The notes under the pieces: model-generated
Told to the model about the DNA's origin: nothing
The model's database searches: none
Seen by the model: only the letters and a program-made list of their open reading frames with translations
Shown here: positions 62,881 through 64,000 of the stretch, in pieces
How positions within the stretch are numbered: position 1 is the first letter of the stretch
Layout of the letters: the number at the start of each line of letters is the position of its first letter
Source of the DNA: Eurosta solidaginis
Taxonomy: Eukaryota > Arthropoda > Insecta > Diptera > Tephritidae
DNA length: 64,000 bases
Reading direction: 5' to 3'
Assembly: GCF_040869045.1 (NCBI RefSeq)
Contig: NW_027136908.1
Location: 310,001-374,000 of the forward strand
Made by a program: the position numbers and the translations under genes

Positions 62881-64000
62881 CCTAGTATGACGTAGAAATT
62901 GAACCGTTAGCGACAGAACCTTGGATCAGCATGTGGATTAATATACACATAAAAACCTATCATCTGCAAAAACAAAATCGATTCTGTCTTGCTTGGTTCA
63001 ATAGATATGGACACTTATCCCTTTTAGTCGGTTAACCCCACACAGTATGACGTAGAAATTGAACCGTTAGCGATAGAACCTTGGATCAGCTTGTGGATTA
63101 ATATACACATAAAAACCTATCATCTGCAAAAACAAAATCGATTCTATCTTGCATGGTACAATAGATATGGACACTTATCCCTTTTAGTCGGTTAACCCCA
63201 CCCAGCATGACGTAGAAATTGAACCGTTAGCGATAGAACCTTGGATCAGCTTGAGGATTAATATACACATAAAAACCTATCATCTGCAAAAACAAAGTCG
63301 ATTCTATCTTGCATGGTTCAATAGATATGGACACTTATCCCTTTTAGTCGGTTAACCTCACCCAGTATGACGTAGAAATTGAACCGTTAGCGATAGAACC
63401 TTGGATCTGCTTGTGGATTAATATGCGCATAAAAACCTATCATCTGCAAAAACAAAATCGATTCTATTTTGCATGGTTCAATACATATGGACACTTATCC
63501 CTTTTAGTCGGTTAACCCCACCCAGTATGACGTAGAAATTGAACCGTTAGCGATAGAACCTTGGATCAGCTTGTGGATTAATATACACATAAAAACCTAT
63601 AATGCAAAAATAAAATCGATTCTATTTTGCTTGGTTCAATAGATATGGACACTTATCCCTTTTATGACGTAGAAATTGAACCGTTAGCGATAGAACCTTG
63701 GATCAGCTTGTGGCTTAATATACACATAAAAACCTATCATCTGCAAAAACAAAATCGATTCTATCTTGCATGGTTCAATAGATATGGACACTTATCCCTT
63801 TTATGACGTAGAAATTGAACCGTTAGCGATAGAACCTTGGATCAGCTTGTGGATTATTATACACATAAAAACCTATAATGCAAAAATAAAATCGATTCTA
63901 TTTTGCTTGGTTCAATAGATATGGACACTTATCCCTTTTATGACGTAGAAATTGAACCGTTAGCGATAGAACCTTGGATCAGCTTGTGGATTAATATACA
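62881..64000 (+). repeat. Copy of 58240-59350 at 4641-bp offset
   Basis: The rare markers AACCTCACCC, ATATGCGCATAAAA, AACAAAGTCG and TACATATGGACAC recur at the same spacing as in 58240-59350, about 4641 bp later, with essentially the same sequence. The copy contains short monomers near 63660, 63800 and 63940 and is cut by the window end. Confidence 0.8.

Larger units (their letters stand above)
55766..64000 (+). repeat. 160-bp satellite array, right part
   Basis: The same satellite, in the same orientation, resumes directly after the retrotransposon at TTATACCTTTTAGTCGG and runs to the window end. Phase is continuous across the insertion: the last left base before it is the C of GGACAC and the first right base is the T of TTAT. 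This part belongs to the subfamily seen at 47600-51281, with many shortened monomers, the variant GATCAGCATGTGG and the variant TGTGTTGAATATGCAC (56300 and 58131). No genes are seen in it. Confidence 0.97.

Noticed and set aside
1..64000. CENP-B box in the monomer
   Set aside because: I found no match to the TTCG....A..CGGG core in the consensus or the common variants.

Overview
This window is almost entirely satellite DNA. About 59.5 kb consists of head-to-tail copies, all in one orientation, of an AT-rich monomer with a modal length of 160 bp (roughly 370 copies). The array runs off both ends of the window. One intact two-ORF non-LTR retrotransposon (51282-55765) interrupts it. No tRNA, rRNA, host protein gene, CRISPR array or bacterial signal is visible. 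Long homogeneous satellite with nested higher-order repeats, plus a LINE with a PHD-finger ORF1 and an APE endonuclease-RT ORF2, points to a eukaryote. An arthropod, probably an insect, fits best, in a centromeric or pericentromeric heterochromatin block from a long-read assembly. The species cannot be fixed from sequence alone.

Layout. 1-4010: a block of about ten monomers repeated at a 2399-bp offset. 4011-13190: more diverged monomers, with a 7-monomer (1120 bp) unit at about 7085-8830. 13190-20475 and 21815-28930: two copies of a block of about 7.1-7.3 kb, with part of that block copied a third time between them (20453-21755). 28930-31185: a segment related to about 10.0-11.9 kb. 31185-38345: interleaved 20-monomer (3200 bp) and 18-monomer (2880 bp) units. 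39341-47340: two tandem 4000-bp (25-monomer) units with no difference found by eye. 47600-51281 and 55766-64000: a subfamily rich in shortened 137/139-bp monomers, with repeats at offsets of about 1829 and 4641 bp. Homogeneity is highest near 39-47 kb and lower towards the left end.

The retrotransposon is 4484 bp: a 111-bp 5' leader; ORF1 (462 aa: C4HC3 PHD finger, coiled coil, basic and Ser/Thr-rich linker, RRM-like C-terminus); ORF2 in the -1 frame (APE endonuclease, RT with YADD, thumb; no RNase H); and a 135-bp 3' UTR with a 7-bp stem-loop, AATAAA and a (TAAAT)3 tail. ORF2 has no in-frame ATG before its first two endonuclease motifs. ORF1 ends on A AAA AAG followed directly by TAG, and the -1 frame continues straight into ORF2, with a small hairpin 7 nt downstream. 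This predicts a -1 frameshift ORF1-ORF2 fusion of 1412 aa. Insertion left the satellite phase intact, with no clear target-site duplication, and a related unfilled site lies at 61618/61619. The features suggest a CR1/L2-like member of the Jockey superfamily; clade assignment needs a phylogeny.

The points most worth checking are the predicted frameshift, the perfect 4-kb tandem units, a cluster of homopolymer indels at 17.5-20.9 kb that looks like an assembly-quality problem, and a 16-bp perfect palindrome carried by one satellite subfamily.
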